The translations under genes were made by a program, and so were the position numbers. This document shows positions 61,665-64,000 of a stretch of DNA of 64,000 nt, in pieces. The stretch spans positions 263,001 through 327,000 of the forward strand of contig NC_083400.1 of NCBI RefSeq assembly GCF_030864355.1, in the 5' to 3' direction. Each line of letters opens with the position of its first letter. The stretch's first letter is position 1. The DNA comes from Cutaneotrichosporon cavernicola (lineage: Eukaryota > Basidiomycota > Tremellomycetes > Trichosporonales > Trichosporonaceae). The notes under the pieces are model-generated. The model was not told the DNA's origin. It saw nothing but the letters and a program-made list of their open reading frames with translations, and did no database searches.

Positions 61665-63055
61665 TTAGTGGTGCGCGGGGGCGGACGACTTGTAGCCGAT
61701 GAGGTTGCGGCGGCCGATGATCTCGCCGACCTTGTAGATGCCGTACGCCTCGACGCCCTGGTGTTAGTAAGAGTGCGGAGATGGGGGGTTGGAGATGGGG
61801 TCGGGTACTGGCTGGCGAGTGGCGAGTGCGATGCTGCATCGTGGAGTAATCTTCGGCGAGGCAGGAAGGGCACTACCTCGAGGTCTCTCGGTCTGATAGC
61901 TCCGCTCGCACAGCAGCTACCCTACGCCAGGCAACTATGTTTCGCCTCGACGCCACCGCCAGGCGGGACTGAACAAGAACGCGAGCATGGAATGTCGATC
62001 GTCTCGAGACGCGAAACTCAGACATCCCTCTCTCGGCCACCTTAGACCCGCACCACCCCAAGAAATCAAAAGCAAAAGCAAAAAGCAGGAGCAAAACTCA
62101 CAGCAACGGCAATCTTGGCAGCCTGGCCGTTGGACATGGCCTTCTGCCAGAACGCGGGCGAGGCGGCGGCGGAGAAGATCTGTGAGTACGCCGACGCCCA
62201 CTGGTTGAGGCTGGTGGGAGGGGCGAGCTTCTCAGCCTGGTACACCTGGCGGCAGAGCGAGGTGAAGACGTTCCAGTTGTAGGTGAGGGGCTTCTTGTAC
62301 GCTGGTGTCAGGTGTGTTCGGATTGGGACAGGAGCTGGTAGGGAGCAGTGTTGGTATCGTTGGGAGTGGGGGGGCGGAGACGGGTTGGATGCGGATGAGG
62401 AACGGGGATTCGGTGAGTGGTCGGTTGTATTGCGGTCACCCGAGTGGGGTGCCCCATCGCACGAGCGAGTCGAGCCACCGCACCCGTGAGCGCACTGGAA
62501 CGGCAGGGCGTGTGCGGCGATGCTGGATATCACGGGGGCTTGTCATGGCCAGATCACACTCGGCGAGCGTTATCGGACACTGGAGAATCGCCCGGATCGT
62601 CGCTCACACAAACACACCAAGGTTATGCACGGAGCTCGCGCAGGACCCGCGACCTCGGCGCAACCCCTCCAGCACATCGAGCATCCTCCCGACATCTCAG
62701 CACCCAGTATCACCTCATCACTGTGGGCGCCCACCCCTGCGCTTCATTAACCCCGGCGCTCCCACGTCCTCTTCCTCCCCTTCCCCTGCCTTGCCTGTGC
62801 TTTCCCTCTCTCTTGTCTGCCTGTCAGACTTGACTCACCGCCAAGCATGTTCCCGACCTTGTCGCCAACGGGGCCAGTCACGCGGGACACGGCCGCCGAC
62901 GCCTGGGTAAAAGCGGCATTGGCAGACTCAACGGCCTTCTTGACCTGGGGGTTCTCTGCAACGTCCTGGGCAGCGGCCTTGGCCTTGTCGGCAGCGTTGG
63001 ACGAGTTGGCGCGGCGGCCAAGCGTACGCACGGAACGGGCGATCTGGGGGCGCAT
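61665..63055 (-). CDS. ATP20: Mitochondrial ATP synthase subunit g
   Basis: Three exons (62839-63055, 62102-62301, 61665-61757) give 169 residues. N-terminus MRPQIARSVRTLGRRANSSN is a presequence-like basic stretch. KKPLTYNWNVFTSLCRQVYQAEKL and the C-terminal GVEAYGIYKVGEIIGRRNLIGY match subunit g; the latter is the membrane helix with a GxxxG-like arrangement involved in dimerisation of F1Fo-ATP synthase in the inner membrane. The introns (537 and 344 nt) are far longer than others in the window. Divergent from PHO88 across 312 bp. Confidence 0.92.
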
Positions 63056-63367
63056 GCTGGGTGGGTGCGGGACGGGACAAGGACAGCGAGCAACGACTTC
63101 GGGCCAGTGAGAAGACATGCTCCCCCGGGCGGAGAGCGGGTCGGGGGAGATCGCCCGGCATTAAAACTCGCACGTGGATGTGGCACCTTGCAACAAGAGA
63201 CCAAGAGACGTGGAGGTCGGCCCGGTTTAGGGGGTGCCTGAATTGAGAGTGGTAACCGCGCCTTCTTCGACTTTCCACCTCCATCAACTCATCTCCTCGT
63301 CGTTCAAAAGACACCCTCGCTCAGATTCACGTTCGCGTTTCGGTCCACGCCCACACTCGTTCTCGCT
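63056..63367. promoter_or_regulatory. Bidirectional promoter region (ATP20 / PHO88)
   Basis: Short divergent region of 312 bp between two housekeeping genes; no TATA box seen. Confidence 0.5.
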
Positions 63368-64000
63368 ATGAACCCCGCCATCACCAACCTCGCCGTCTCG
63401 CTCGGCGCCATGCAGAGTGCGTCTCTCCTCGCTCTCCTCGACGGTGCTAACTTCAGTCGCGCGCCGCCTCCCGACCGATGACCCCAAGGTCGTGTTCTAC
63501 CTCCGCTGCATGTATGTTGCGGGCCAGGCGCTGTCGTTTGCGATCTACTACTTCATCACCATGAAGGTTGGTCTAATAGGCGGCGAAGTGGCGGGTTGGT
63601 GGGCGTGTTGAGTGCCACCCGATCCCCACCACCAAGTCTACCAAGTCTGCCTGCCAGAGTTGACGCCAGATCCGCTCCAAGAACGACCTCACCGTCGTCA
63701 AGTACGTGCAGCCAAAGTCGCCAATGGTAAGTCTCTCCGCAGGAAGCGTGGACGCGTGGTCGCGTGGCGACGCGCGTTTACATGAATATGGCCGCCGGGC
63801 ATCCTCCCTGGCTCCAGCTGATTTCAGAACCCCGACTCCAAGGACGAGCTGGTTACCACGACTGTGCGCGACTACGACCTCGCCGAGACTGGCAAGGCTA
63901 TGAAGGGTCTCTTCACCGGCGTGGCCTTCATGCTTTTCCTCCACCTCTACATGGGCTACATTCCTCCTGTGAGTTTGCGCACGCAATCAGATTAAGGCAG
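63368..64000 (+). CDS. PHO88: Pho88/Snd3 ER membrane protein (3' end beyond window)
   Basis: Four exons are visible (63368-63416, 63457-63566, 63670-63726, 63828-63968), all joining in phase, then a donor at 63969. Product begins MNPAITNLAVSLGAMQIARRLP and continues VFYLRCMYVAGQALSFAIYYF, KSPMNPDSKDELVTTTVRDYDL and GVAFMLFLHLYMGYIPP, the conserved Pho88 pattern. In yeast Pho88 (Snd3) is an ER membrane protein of the SRP-independent SND targeting route and affects phosphate transporter maturation. The C-terminal part is cut by the window edge. Confidence 0.93.

Overview
The window looks like a gene-dense stretch of a basidiomycete yeast chromosome, most likely Tremellomycetes and probably close to Trichosporonales. 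That placement is an inference from gene content and intron style. Coding sequence is GC-rich. Genes are cut by very short introns, often 31-35 nt, with GTRNGT donors and a CTRAC/CTCAC branch site a few bases before the AG. The gene set fits: a ferrochelatase with a C-terminal [2Fe-2S] cysteine motif, a Cdc15-like kinase, fungal alpha-actinin, Pho88 and ATP synthase subunit g. A tRNA-Lys(CTT) carries an 18-nt intron. No bacterial, viral or intact transposon gene was recognised.

Layout. 0.1-6.7 kb: a CoA-type Nudix hydrolase, a proline-rich orphan, a possible small membrane protein and a secreted double-psi beta-barrel protein, all on the minus strand. 7.4-15.4 kb: a FAD oxidoreductase, a YbaK-type deacylase, a PTS2 peroxisomal thiolase and an F-box-like orphan. 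16.3-21.5 kb: a 1,716-residue CH-kinase-C1 protein. 21.5-24.9 kb: a gene-poor block with decayed repeats. 24.9-32.7 kb: a PhzF isomerase divergent from an AIF2/FSP1-like flavoprotein, a PTS1 paralogue of the first FAD oxidoreductase, a small tail-anchored protein and a DHA1 transporter. 33.9-43.9 kb: RNase H1 with an acidic tail, a C2H2 factor, mitochondrial ferrochelatase and a Reg1-like PP1 regulator. 45.7-54.8 kb: an SMR protein ending in a CaaX box, a sugar porter, a 17-exon alpha-actinin and the tRNA. 55.4-61.1 kb: an array of small membrane proteins, one a frameshifted relic. 61.7-64.0 kb: ATP synthase subunit g divergent from a partial PHO88.

No single pathway joins the window. Three themes recur. 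Peroxisomal metabolism appears in the thiolase, the PTS1 flavoenzyme and the CoA Nudix. Mitochondrial energy and haem appear in ferrochelatase and Atp20. A lineage-specific membrane-protein array appears once. The most unusual signals concern gene structure: an intron built of tandem copies of its own exon edge, microexons of 6, 8 and 15 nt, and a coding-like extension beyond an in-frame TAG.
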